From Caldimonas brevitalea (GTDB taxonomy: Bacteria > Pseudomonadota > Gammaproteobacteria > Burkholderiales > Burkholderiaceae_C): DNA of 64,000 nucleotides. The stretch lies in NCBI RefSeq assembly GCF_001017435.1, contig NZ_CP011371.1, positions 496,001 to 560,000 of the forward strand. Direction: 5' to 3'. The notes below the pieces were generated by a model. That model saw only the letters and a program-made list of their open reading frames with translations. It did not search any database and was not told the DNA's origin. The position numbers and the translations under genes were made by a program. Positions 7,384 through 16,700 of the stretch are shown piece by piece (within the stretch, counting starts at the first letter, position 1; the number at the start of each line of letters is the position of its first letter).

Positions 7384-10074
7384 ATGCGCTTTTCGCTCAA
7401 GTTCAAGATCGCCTGCGCCACCACGCTCCTGGCCGTTGTGCTGGTCGCGCTGGTGGCTGGCCTGCAGCGCATGCGCATGGGCGAGGACTACCTGGCGCTG
7501 ATCGAACGCGAGCAGGCGTGGCTGACCGCAGCGACGGCCGACGCGCTGGCCGAGAAGATCGAGCTCCAACTGCAGGTGCTGCAGCAGTCGGCCCAGGAAC
7601 TGGGGCGCCTCGACCTGAACGACCCGCCGGTGTCCCAGGCCGCGTTGACGTCCTTGGCGCCCGCGCGGGCGCTGTTCTTCGGCCTGACCCTGGTGGAGCC
7701 CGGCGGCCGCGTGGTGGGGACCTTGCCGTCCAATCCGCAGGCCATCGGGACGAACCTGAGCGACCGGGAGTATTTCCGCATCGCGTTGGACGTTGGTGAG
7801 CCGAACATCTCGCCGCCTTTGCGCAGCCGCCTCAGCGGCAAGCCCATGGTGCTGATGGCCGCGCCCATCCTCGGCGCGGACGCCCGCGCCCGCGGCGTTC
7901 TGATCGGTGCGCTGGATCTGAACCATCCCAACACACTCGGGGCCTTGAGAGACACCCCGATCGGCAACTCCGGCCATTTTGTCGTGGTGACCCGCGGTGC
8001 CGCGCCGGTCTATGTGGCCCACCCCGACCCGTCCAAGGTCCTGCAGCCGTTGATGCCGGAGGACCTGATGCGGGACGACGACCCAGCGGGTCGTCAAGGG
8101 CCGGCCGCGATCGTGACGCGCCGCTATTTGCGGACGGTGAACTGGGAACTGCGCGCGGTGCTGCCGCAGGCCGAGGTGCTGGCCCCTCTGACGGTGGCGC
8201 AGGAGCGGCTCCTGCGGGACACGGTGTTGCTCGCCGCGGGTTTCGCCGTGCTGGTCTGGGCCGCGACGTTCTGGCTGCTGCGCCCGCTGGGGCGTTTGCA
8301 GCGTGCCATCGGTGCGCTGCGACAGGGCGCGGCCTTGCCGCTCGACGCCCCGGTCGCCGAGGACGACGAGATCGGCGACGTCGCTCGCGACTTCGTGGCC
8401 CTGATGCAGGAACTGCAGTCGCGGCGTGCGGAACTGGAAGCGGTGAACGATGCCTCCCCGCTGGGGATCTTCCGGTGTGATGCGCAAGGGCGCATCCTGT
8501 ACGTCAACGACAGCTACCTGCGCATCACGGGTTTGACCGGCACACAGGCCGCTGCCGGCGAGTGGCAGCGCCTGCTGGACCCGGCAGACGCGCGCGAAGC
8601 GGTGCAGTCCTGGAACGATTCGGTCCAGTCGGCCGCCGGCCACCGGCGGGTACAGCGGCTGCACCGGTCCGGCGACGGCCGGGCTGTGGTGGTCTCGGTC
8701 TATGCGGCGCCGGTCCGAATCGGCGGCGACGTGGCGGGTTTTGTCGGCACGATGGAGGACATCACCGAACAGCGGGCGGTCGAAGCGGCGCTGCAGCAAA
8801 GCGAGGCCCGCCTGCGCAGCATCCTGACGCATGCACCCGACGCCTTCGTCAGCATCAATGCGGCCGGCGACGTCATCGAGTGGAACCAGCAGGCCGAGGC
8901 CACCTTCGGCCGGAGCCGGGATGAGGTGCTGGGGCGCAACGCGGCGGAATTCCTGATTCCGCCTGCGCTGCATGGCTCGTATGCCAGCGCTCTGCAACGT
9001 GTCACGCTGACCGGGCACGGACCGGCCGTCAATCGGCGTATCGAAATGCCCGTCCTGCACCGCGACGGCCGGGAGATCCCGGTCGAGTTGTCCGTCGCTG
9101 CCCTCCATGACGGCGAGGCCTACGTCGTCAACGCCTTCCTGCACGACATCACCGAGCGCAAGCGCGCGGAGCGGCAGCTGCGCGAAAGCGAAAACCGGGT
9201 GTGGGCGATCGCGGACAACGTGCCGGTGCTCATTTCCTATATGGACGATCAGACGCGAGTGAAGTACGTCAACGCCACGTTTCACGCTTGGACGGGACGC
9301 GCGGCGGCCGAGGTCATTGGCAAGCCGCTGGAGCAGGTCATCAGCCGCGGTTTGTACGAGCAATGCCGGCCGGGCCTTCTTGCTGCACTGCGCGGCGAGC
9401 GCGTCGAGTTCGAAGGCGTGTCGTCGGCCGGGGGCGTGGAGCGGCACATGCACAATGTCTATGTGCCCGACCTCAGTGCCGACGGGCGGGTGAGGGGCGT
9501 GTACGCGCTGACCACCGACGTGACGGGCAGCAAGCAAGTCGAGGCGCAACTGCAGGCCCTGGCCCGGATCGACACGCTCACCGGACTGCCGAACCGGCGG
9601 GCTTTCGAGGAGCGCGTGGAGGCAGCCCTTGCCCGCAGCGGCCGGACATGCCGGCCGATGGCCTTGATGTTCATGGACGTCGATCACTTCAAGGAGATCA
9701 ACGACCGCCTCGGGCATGGCGTCGGCGACGAGGTCTTGAAGGAGTTCGCGGCCCGGGTGTTGCGCTGTGTGCGATCGACCGACACGGTCGCCCGGCTGGC
9801 GGGCGACGAGTTCGTGATCATTCTCGAGAATCTCGGCGCCGCTTCCGAAGCCGCGCTGGTGGCACGCAAGATCGGTTTGGCCCTGCGCGGGCCGTTCCTG
9901 CTCGATTCTCACCGTCTGGCCGTCACGTCGAGCGTTGGCGTGGCAGTCGTGGATGGCGACGACGTCACGCCGGCCGACTTGGTCAATAAGGCCGACGAGG
10001 CCCTGTACGCCGCGAAACGAGCGGGGCGCAACACCTACGAGTTGTTGTCGTTCGTTGGGGCTCGGCAGCGTTGA
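7384..10074 (+). CDS. Membrane diguanylate cyclase (Cache-HAMP-PAS-PAS-PAS-GGDEF)
   Basis: 896 residues from the ATG at 7384. An N-terminal membrane helix (about 10-30) is followed by a periplasmic sensor domain of the Cache type with the S-DREYFR motif. A second helix (about 285-300) leads into a HAMP-like linker and three PAS domains, then a GGDEF domain. The active-site loop reads AGDEF (residues 806-810), a known functional variant of GGDEF, and an RxxD inhibitory site (RSTD) sits 5 residues before it. It should make cyclic di-GMP in response to an external ligand plus one or more internal cues. There is no EAL domain. It is divergent from the copper operon, so copper-linked c-di-GMP signalling is possible but unproven. 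Confidence 0.92.
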   Translation: MRFSLKFKIACATTLLAVVLVALVAGLQRMRMGEDYLALIEREQAWLTAATADALAEKIELQLQVLQQSAQELGRLDLNDPPVSQAALTSLAPARALFFGLTLVEPGGRVVGTLPSNPQAIGTNLSDREYFRIALDVGEPNISPPLRSRLSGKPMVLMAAPILGADARARGVLIGALDLNHPNTLGALRDTPIGNSGHFVVVTRGAAPVYVAHPDPSKVLQPLMPEDLMRDDDPAGRQGPAAIVTRRYLRTVNWELRAVLPQAEVLAPLTVAQERLLRDTVLLAAGFAVLVWAATFWLLRPLGRLQRAIGALRQGAALPLDAPVAEDDEIGDVARDFVALMQELQSRRAELEAVNDASPLGIFRCDAQGRILYVNDSYLRITGLTGTQAAAGEWQRLLDPADAREAVQSWNDSVQSAAGHRRVQRLHRSGDGRAVVVSVYAAPVRIGGDVAGFVGTMEDITEQRAVEAALQQSEARLRSILTHAPDAFVSINAAGDVIEWNQQAEATFGRSRDEVLGRNAAEFLIPPALHGSYASALQRVTLTGHGPAVNRRIEMPVLHRDGREIPVELSVAALHDGEAYVVNAFLHDITERKRAERQLRESENRVWAIADNVPVLISYMDDQTRVKYVNATFHAWTGRAAAEVIGKPLEQVISRGLYEQCRPGLLAALRGERVEFEGVSSAGGVERHMHNVYVPDLSADGRVRGVYALTTDVTGSKQVEAQLQALARIDTLTGLPNRRAFEERVEAALARSGRTCRPMALMFMDVDHFKEINDRLGHGVGDEVLKEFAARVLRCVRSTDTVARLAGDEFVIILENLGAASEAALVARKIGLALRGPFLLDSHRLAVTSSVGVAVVDGDDVTPADLVNKADEALYAAKRAGRNTYELLSFVGARQR

Positions 10075-10698
10075 CCGCGGGCCGGTTCTCCGCTTGTTCT
10101 GCGTCTGTCCCTTCGCATTTCTACCTTCCAGAGCGGGCGCCATGAGTTCAAGGCGAAGCGTCACCCAGACAATGTAATGTGGAGAGACACGTGCGTTAAA
10201 CCATTGGCAGCCTTCCCTGTCGGTATACAAGGCGGTATACAAGGACTCCGGGATCGCGACGGCGACACCTTCGAACCCCGGATTGGTGAGGGGTGGCGTG
10301 CTTGGGGGGCGGTGTAGTCGAACTGCCTTCATTGGCGCGAGTAGCGAGCTGCCCAAGCCGAGCAGCATCGGCGTGCTGGGTTTGGGAACAACTGAAGTCA
10401 GTGCCGTGGCGGATCTGATGCTTGAATGTCCAACGTGCCGGGTGTGACGTGTGGTGTTGGTTTAGCTGACGCTTCACGTCCCCGCAACCTTCTCGTCAAA
10501 CAGCGCTGCCCGTTGGAGACCTCCTTCAGCTTGATAGAGAGCGTGGCATCACGCTTCGGTGAGCCGAGACAGAGAAGACCGTTTCGATCGCGCCAGAGTC
10601 CGGGGTCGCGCCAGTTGCAGCGTGAGCCGCTTGACGGTGGCATGCTATGAGCCCCGCGGCACGTTACGCTGCCGGTCTTCTCATTCACGGTCGACCTC
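10075..10698. other. 624 bp without a supported gene
   Basis: Lower GC than the flanks, with a direct repeat of GGTATACAAG near 10222-10242. Short open readings on both strands have no recognisable domain, signal or ribosome binding site. It may be the decayed edge of an inserted segment, but no insertion-sequence ends were seen. Confidence 0.5.
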
Positions 10699-11151
10699 AT
10701 GAAAGTCCCAACCTCTGCCCTTCTGGGCGTTCTTACCGCTGCGCTACTTCCGTCTTTGACATTCGCCCAGTCCTCGCCGACCATCGGCGAGCCCCGCGAA
10801 CTGTCCATGGGCTTCCAAGAAGCTGCACCACCGGCTCCAGGCGCCTTCCAGCTGAAGTTTGTCGGCTATCACGACACTCGCTGCCCTTCCGACGTCCAGT
10901 GCGCTGTGGCCGGTGAAGCAAGGGCCTTCTTCTGGCTCACCGGGGAGAACATCAAACCGCAAGTGGTGGTGTTGCCGTGGAGCGGCGGTGAACAGGGCTG
11001 GAAGCACGCCGCCCGGGCTGGCGCGTACGAGATCCGTTTGCTATCGCTGGAGCCACGGCCGATGCTCAGCAGGCCGGTCGCGCCGACCGAATACAAGGCT
11101 GTCGTCGCGGTACGCTCGCGCCGAACGATCAAGGCGTCCACAGCACCATGA
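10699..11151 (+). CDS. Secreted hypothetical protein with a DxRCP...C motif
   Basis: 150 residues with a clear signal peptide (1-23, ending TFAQ). The core has a HDTRCPSDVQCAVAG motif, seen in small secreted proteins of unknown function where the two cysteines probably form a disulphide. The rest is predicted beta-rich. It starts at ATG 10699 and its TGA overlaps the ATG of the next reading frame (ATGA), suggesting coupling. Codon use is slightly less GC-rich than in the chitinase or liv genes. No function can be assigned. Confidence 0.65.
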   Translation: MKVPTSALLGVLTAALLPSLTFAQSSPTIGEPRELSMGFQEAAPPAPGAFQLKFVGYHDTRCPSDVQCAVAGEARAFFWLTGENIKPQVVVLPWSGGEQGWKHAARAGAYEIRLLSLEPRPMLSRPVAPTEYKAVVAVRSRRTIKASTAP

Positions 11152-11582
11152 GACGTAAGCACTGCATCGAACGGACAGCACACGGCAAGGCGATCCGGAC
11201 TCACGTCTGCGTTCAAACGATCGGGCGGTCAATCGGTTGGACCGTCGATCGGCTCCTGACGCTCGGTCGCTTCCCGGCGAAGGGGGTCTTCGATGCTGCC
11301 GAGGCAGGTGGGGGCCTTGCGCCGCTCGAGGAGACGACAGGCCCTTGCAGTGCTCGCAAGCGCCATTGGGTACCTCTCAGGACCCTCGCCGAACCAGGGA
11401 GGCCCTGGCAGTCCATATACGTTGGCGCTTTCGATCGAACCGGCTCCACCCTCGCAGGGGCTAGCATCGCCGTCCAATCGTTCACAAACATGAAGGTCCC
11501 GCCAGGCCCTCCCCCTCGTGGCACGTCGATGCAGATCGATGTGGTCCGGTTGGTGCTGGACATCGGATCTCGGGAGTCATAG
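11148..11582 (+). CDS. Unrecognised ORF coupled to both neighbours
   Basis: 144 codons. The start overlaps the stop of the upstream gene (ATGA) and the stop overlaps the GTG start of the downstream gene by one base, so translation through all three is plausible. The last 60 residues (for example QSIYVGAFD and IDVVRLVLDIG) look like folded protein, while the first half is basic and atypical. It may be a degraded C-terminal fragment of a larger protein. I recognise no family. Confidence 0.35.
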   Translation: MRRKHCIERTAHGKAIRTHVCVQTIGRSIGWTVDRLLTLGRFPAKGVFDAAEAGGGLAPLEETTGPCSARKRHWVPLRTLAEPGRPWQSIYVGAFDRTGSTLAGASIAVQSFTNMKVPPGPPPRGTSMQIDVVRLVLDIGSRES

Positions 11583-12016
11583 TGTCACAGGTCCTGCTCG
11601 AGGGGTACACGGTCGATGAGATTCTCGAACTGCCCAACGATGAACTCGAAGCAATCGTTCTCCGCGATGAGCCCCTCGTGTTCAAGGCCGGCACCGCAAA
11701 TCTGCTTGGCAGGTTCAAGGTCGCTGCCGACACGCTCGTGATGGAACTCGCACATGTTGATGGCGGAGGCGAAGGTGCATTGCCGAGCCTTGCGTCGTTG
11801 GCTCGTCAATACGCCCTACGAGAAGGTCTTTCGTTCATCGAGTGGCGCGTCCATGCGGTTCACTGCGCAAGGCCGAACCTCAAGCTGCGACGTGTCCTGG
11901 AGCGCAGAGGGTTCACCGTGCAGGACCTCCCAGGCACTGGCGAGTGCTATCGGCTGCGGATTTCGATGAATGGCATGCAACCTGAAGATATGGGTCGCCC
12001 CGAGCCAACGCGTTGA
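11582..12016 (+). CDS. Conserved hypothetical protein (GNAT-like or immunity-like)
   Basis: 144 residues starting with GTG at 11582. The sequence has the balanced composition of a real protein, with EGYTVDEILELP at the start, a central LVMELAHVDGGGEG block and a C-terminal CARPNLKLRRVLERRGF motif. The last motif resembles the acceptor end of acetyltransferase folds (RKLLERRGF-like). I recall similar small proteins beside polymorphic-toxin tails, where they may act as immunity factors, but that is recall and not a search. No toxin is recognisable next to it; the coupled ORF upstream could be a remnant. Confidence 0.6.
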   Translation: MSQVLLEGYTVDEILELPNDELEAIVLRDEPLVFKAGTANLLGRFKVAADTLVMELAHVDGGGEGALPSLASLARQYALREGLSFIEWRVHAVHCARPNLKLRRVLERRGFTVQDLPGTGECYRLRISMNGMQPEDMGRPEPTR

Positions 12017-12049
12017 CGAACAAGGTTAGCCCGCTGGGATCGCGCAGAT

Positions 12050-12487
12050 TCAGTCAAGGAGCTTCCAGCTCAACATATAAGAAGGTCCGGACGGTCCATA
12101 TTGCATCTCCCGATGGATGGCAACCAACTGCGCTACTGCGCGTTTGGCCTGCACGGGCACCGCGGTCCGACTTTGATCGAGAAGCGCTTCGAGCTCATCC
12201 CATCTCGCATTGCGGCCACCGTGTCCGGGGTGGGTCTCGGTGGCTGCCTTGCCGGACCGGTACAAGACATTCCATTCCACGAAGATGCCCCACTGCTCGA
12301 TTTCAAGTTCGAGTACCTGCTTGTCAACGGGCCAGACCAAGAACGTGTCGAGGTAACGGCCTTCGTCATCATCGAAGAGCGATTTGAAGCGATGAGGTAC
12401 TCCATTGATGTCCGCAATGCCTTCGCGGGGGCCGTCGTACCAATCATTCTCTACGTAGACCCTCTCGGGCGGACCGTACCGAATCAT
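12050..12487 (-). CDS. Conserved hypothetical protein
   Basis: 145 residues, starting ATG at 12487 and ending LSWKLLD. It is rich in Trp, Tyr, Asp and Glu, with motifs ENDWYDGPREGIADI, VEWNVLY and HPGHGGRN. This acidic, compact, signal-less composition resembles small cytosolic proteins of unknown function, some of which act as immunity proteins. It is convergent with the GNAT-like gene, 34 bp away. The rest of the coding patch shares its lower GC content, which fits an acquired island. No catalytic motif is evident. Confidence 0.6.
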   Translation of the reverse strand: MIRYGPPERVYVENDWYDGPREGIADINGVPHRFKSLFDDDEGRYLDTFLVWPVDKQVLELEIEQWGIFVEWNVLYRSGKAATETHPGHGGRNARWDELEALLDQSRTAVPVQAKRAVAQLVAIHREMQYGPSGPSYMLSWKLLD

Positions 12488-12529
12488 GCTTGAACCTTGG
12501 AGTGAGCGGCCTGACGTTCCATCGGCTGA

Positions 12530-12913
12530 TCATGAGCAGGACAGGCCGCCTTGTCCTCGTTGTTCCGACAAACGGTGTTCGCCACGACGATGAATGAAAG
12601 AGATATCGGAGGCGCCAGCGATAGAACCAGGATTTTCGACAGAGAGCGCAGATGTCGCCAGTGAGGAGGTAGACACGCTGGCGGCCGCCGCGCGAGCGCC
12701 ATGGCCGACGCTGGCGACCTGCAGTAGAGGTATGGACCGGCAGGGCGCCAAGACATCGCCATGCCCGGTGTTGAAGCGCTCGACGAAGCGGCGCTTGAAC
12801 TGCAGCTGTCCGGTCAGTGGCGCGGCATGACCGATGCGAACCACTTGCACCGACGAACAACCGGCAAGCCCCACCAACGCGACGAGCGTGGCGGCCATCA
12901 CTCCTTGACTCAT
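12530..12913 (-). pseudogene. Broken lipoprotein gene resembling a Liv-type binding protein N-terminus
   Basis: The ATG at 12913 has a perfect GGAGG five bases upstream, followed by a lipoprotein signal (VALVGLAGCSS) and the start VRIGHAAPLTG, which is how Leu/Ile/Val-type solute-binding proteins begin their mature domain. After about 37 residues the reading departs from any such fold and becomes Ser/Ala/Arg-rich until a stop at 12530. The simplest reading is a genuine promoter-proximal end whose 3' part was lost by deletion or rearrangement. A short unrelated lipoprotein cannot be excluded. Confidence 0.4.
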
Positions 12914-13128
12914 GCAGCCTCCAATTGCAAAAACGTGGTCTCGTCAGCATCGCCGTCAAGCAGACAATTCCATTGTTGAAATCTGCGGCGGTATGAGGGG
13001 TTTGGGGTCAACGGCCGTCGAGCGCAGCGTGAGCACGCCGGCGGCCGTCATTTACACCGCACCCGCAGCGCATGCAACCCAGTTCTCTACAATCAAAAAC
13101 CGCATTGCATTTCACATAGGAGGCCCGC

Positions 13129-13767
13129 ATGCTCAATTCGAAGGAACCTCGACTTGCCGGGTCGGTTTTGAGCCGCTCTTGTCACGTCTGCGCCTTTTTC
13201 CATTCCAAGGAAGAGGAGTACCGAGTGCTCATGCCTTTCATCAAAGAAGGGTTTGAGAACGGCGACCGGGCCTTTCACGTGGTGGACGCAAAGCGTCGGA
13301 ATGACCACCTGCAGCGGCTGGCGAGGGAAGGCATCGATGTGGTCGACGCCGAGAGCCGGGGCCAGTTGGAGGTGCGCCGCTGGGACGAGGCCTACATCAA
13401 GGACGATCACTTCGACCAGTACCGGATGATCCAGACGATCAAGGACGCGCTGGACCCCGACAAGAAACCGCCGGGCAAGCTGACGCGCCTCGTCGCCAAC
13501 ATGGAATGGGCCCTCGAGGACCTGCCCGGAGTACATGACATCGTCGAGTACGAAACTCGGCTGAACCAGGTGTTGCCGGAGTACCATGACCCCGTTGTTT
13601 GCACCTACGACCTCTCTCGCTTCGATGCCAGCGTCGTCATGGACATCATGCGAACGCATCCGATGGTCATCATCGGGGGCATCCTCCAAGAGAACCCCTT
13701 TTACGTTCCGCCCGACGAGATGCTGAAGGAACTCGCAGAGCGAGCGTCAGACCGAGCAGCTGAATGA
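13129..13767 (+). CDS. MEDS (DcmR-type) sensory domain protein
   Basis: 212 residues, nearly all one MEDS domain, the sensory fold first named in the regulator DcmR and related to RecA/KaiC-like proteins. Recognisable blocks are CHVCAFFHSKEEEYRVLMPF near the start and FVPPDEML-like residues near the end (FYVPPDEML). There is no DNA-binding domain, so it should act by partner contact. AGGAGG lies five bases before the ATG. Its last codon and stop overlap the start of the hybrid histidine kinase (ATGA at 13764), a strong sign that the two are made together and that the MEDS protein feeds a signal to that kinase. Confidence 0.88.
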   Translation: MLNSKEPRLAGSVLSRSCHVCAFFHSKEEEYRVLMPFIKEGFENGDRAFHVVDAKRRNDHLQRLAREGIDVVDAESRGQLEVRRWDEAYIKDDHFDQYRMIQTIKDALDPDKKPPGKLTRLVANMEWALEDLPGVHDIVEYETRLNQVLPEYHDPVVCTYDLSRFDASVVMDIMRTHPMVIIGGILQENPFYVPPDEMLKELAERASDRAAE

Positions 13768-16700
13768 GTGTGGAGCGTGCCGAAGTCGCAGAAGGCCTTT
13801 CCAGCGATCCCTCCAGCATCGCGCGGGAAGAGAACCGCCGGCTTCGGCGGACCATGCGGGATCTTGTCGCGCTCTCGACCTTGCCTGCCGTCTGGAGCGG
13901 ACTTGGCGGCAAGGACATCGCCAGCAGCTTGAGCGAAGTCCTGCTGAACACCCTGTCGCTCGATCTCGTTTATGTGCGATTGCGCGAGCGCTCGCGGACG
14001 GGGTTGGTCGAAGTCCTTCGCAGCAGGCCCAGCCAAGATCCTCGACGCGCAGCAGCGGCGAAAGCGTCGCTCGCCACCCTGCTCGACGACAGTCGTGACG
14101 ACCCGCCGCAAACGATAGCCGACCCCTTCGGACTCGGCACACTCCGCGTGGCGGTCATCCGCTTCGGTGTCGGGGCGGACCACGGCGCGCTCGTGGCGTG
14201 CTCACGCAGTGCCGATTTTCCAACCGAACGCGACAGATTGCTGCTCGGCGTCGGCGCCAACCAGACCGCCATCGTCGTGCAACGCCGCCAAGCCGAGGAT
14301 CAGGTCGACGAGCAACGCGAATGGCTGCGCGTGACGCTGGCGAGCATCGGCGACGCTGTCATCGCCACGGATATCGAAGGCCGGGTCACGTTCCTGAACA
14401 ATGTCGCCGAGGGGCTGACCGGTTGGACGCGGGACGAGGCCGAAGGCAAGCCCCTGGAGGCGGTGTTCCGCCTTGTGGACGAGTCGACCCGGCGCCCCGC
14501 CGAAAGCCGCGTCGACAAGGTGCGACGAGAAGGTGCTGTCGTTGGCATGGCCACGAGCGCCGTGCTGATCGCAAGAGACGACAGCGAGCGCCCCGTAGAC
14601 GACTCAGCCGCGCCGATCCGAAATTCAGCCGGCGACATCATCGGCGTCGTGATGGTCTTCCGCGACGCCACCGAGCAGCGTCGGGCGGAACAGCACCGCA
14701 ATGCCCGCCTGGCCATCACCCAGGCCTTGAACCAGTCGTCGACGGTACAAGAAGCGGCTGCCAGCGTCCTGCAAGCGGTTTGCGAGAGCCTTGCTTGGGA
14801 CGCCGGGTTCTTCTGGTTTGCCAACGACCGGACGGACCGCCTCGAATGCGGGGCCTACTGGCACCGCCCCGGATTGCCTTTGGCGGCCTTTGTGTCGGAA
14901 AGCTGCAGCCGGGGGTTTGCAAGCGGCGAAGGGTTGCCGGGGCGCGTGTGGTCGACCCAGCAGCCGGTGTGGATTTCAGAGCTGGCGCAGGACGACAACT
15001 TTCCGCGGCATGCCGTCGCCGCGCAGGACGGTTTGCGTTGTGCCTTCGCGTGCCCCGTCGTCATCGGTGAGCGCACGCTGGGGGTGGTTGAGTTCTTCAT
15101 GCAGCGCAGCCGGGAGCCGGACCCCGATCTCCTGGAGATGATGGCAACCGCTGCGGGCAGCATCGGCCAGTTCATAGAGCGGAAGTCCGCCGAGGACGAA
15201 CTGCGGCGCAGTGAGGCGGAACTGGCCGAGTTCTTCGAGAACGCCACGGTCGGGCTCCACTGGGTCGGACCCGACGGCAAGGTCTTGAGGGTCAACCGCG
15301 CCGAGTTGGAGATGCTCGGCTACAGCAAGGAAGAGTACGTCGGCCACCCTGTCGCCGACTTCCATGCGGACGACGACGTCATTTGCGACATCCTCGCCAA
15401 GCTCAATGCCGGTGTGAGGTTGACCGAGTACCCGGCGCGCTTGCGGTGCAAGGACGGCACCGTCAAGCATGTGCTGATCGACTCCAGCGTGCTGTGGAAG
15501 GACGGCCGGTTCATTCACACGCGCTGTTTCACGCGAGACATCACCGAGCGCACGCTTGCCGAGGCCGCGTTGGCCGACGCGCGCGCTCGCTTGGAAGCCG
15601 CGCTTGAGGCGGGTGCGATCGCGACCTGGACATGGGATATCCCCCACAACCTGCTCTTTGCCGACAGCAAACTCTCGCAGCTCTTCAACCTGCCGCCAAC
15701 CGACGGCAACGGGGCCGTGCTGGGCCGGTATCTACAGTCTGTCCACCCAGATGACGTCCCCCGGATCATGGCCGCGCTCGACCGTGCCATCGCGACCGGT
15801 GAGCCCTATGAAGCGGACTACCGCATCCTGCAGGAGGACGGATCGGTGCGCTGGGTCACCGCCCGTGGCCGGGCCGAATGCGACGCGGCCGGCCGTGCCG
15901 TCCGCATGCCTGGCGTGCTGGTCGATATCACCGAGCGCAAGCTCCTGGAGGAGGCACTGCGCGACGCCGATCGTCGCAAGGACGAATTCCTTGCGACGCT
16001 CGCCCACGAGCTGCGCAACCCGCTCGCACCGATACGCAACTCGCTGGAGATCCTGAAGAGGCCGGGGGTCGATGCGGTGTCGCAGCAGCAGTCCAAGGCC
16101 ATGATGGAACGCCAGGTGCACCATCTGGTGCGCCTCGTCGACGACCTCATGGACGTGTCCCGCGTCATGCGCGGAAGGATCGAGCTTCGCAAGGAGCCGG
16201 TGGAACTGGCCAGCGTCATCGCCCGTGCGATCGAGACCGTCCAACCGCTCATCGAGACACACAGGCACTGTCTCGAACTGTCGCTTCCGCACGAATCGCT
16301 GCTCGTCGATGCCGATGGTGTCCGGCTCACACAGGTGCTGTCCAACTTGTTGACGAACTCCGCCAAGTACACGGAACCGAACGGGCACATCCGGCTGTCT
16401 GCGGCCCGAGAGGGCGGTCTGGTGGCCTTGCGGGTGCGCGACGACGGCATCGGTATCTCAGCCGAGATGCTGCCCCACATCTTTGAACTCTTCGTCCAGG
16501 TGGACCATACCTCTACAAAAGCGCAGGGCGGGCTGGGCATCGGGTTGACCTTGGCAAAAAACCTGGTGCAGATGCACGGCGGCTCCATCGAGGCCCACAG
16601 TGCAGGACTTCGAAGGGGCTCCGAGTTCGTGGTGCGCTTGCCCCTCATGGTGCAGCAGCTGCCCGATGCCGGAGCGGACACCTTGGAGGGGCAGGCCGTT

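Noticed and set aside
10255..10300. TTCGAACCCC-like string that could be a tRNA T-arm
   Set aside because: No acceptor stem, D-arm or anticodon arm can be built around it.
7273..10368. Very long minus-strand open frame opposite the diguanylate cyclase
   Set aside because: High GC leaves the antisense frame open. The product is His/Arg/Gln-rich with no domain, while the plus strand has clear PAS and GGDEF motifs.
10196..10477. Minus-strand 93-codon frame in the 10.1-10.7 kb gap
   Set aside because: No ribosome site, domain or natural composition; it overlaps a short direct repeat only.
12101..12493. Plus-strand 130-codon frame over the acidic hypothetical gene
   Set aside because: The minus frame has balanced composition and conserved-looking motifs; the plus frame does not, although it is not fully excluded.
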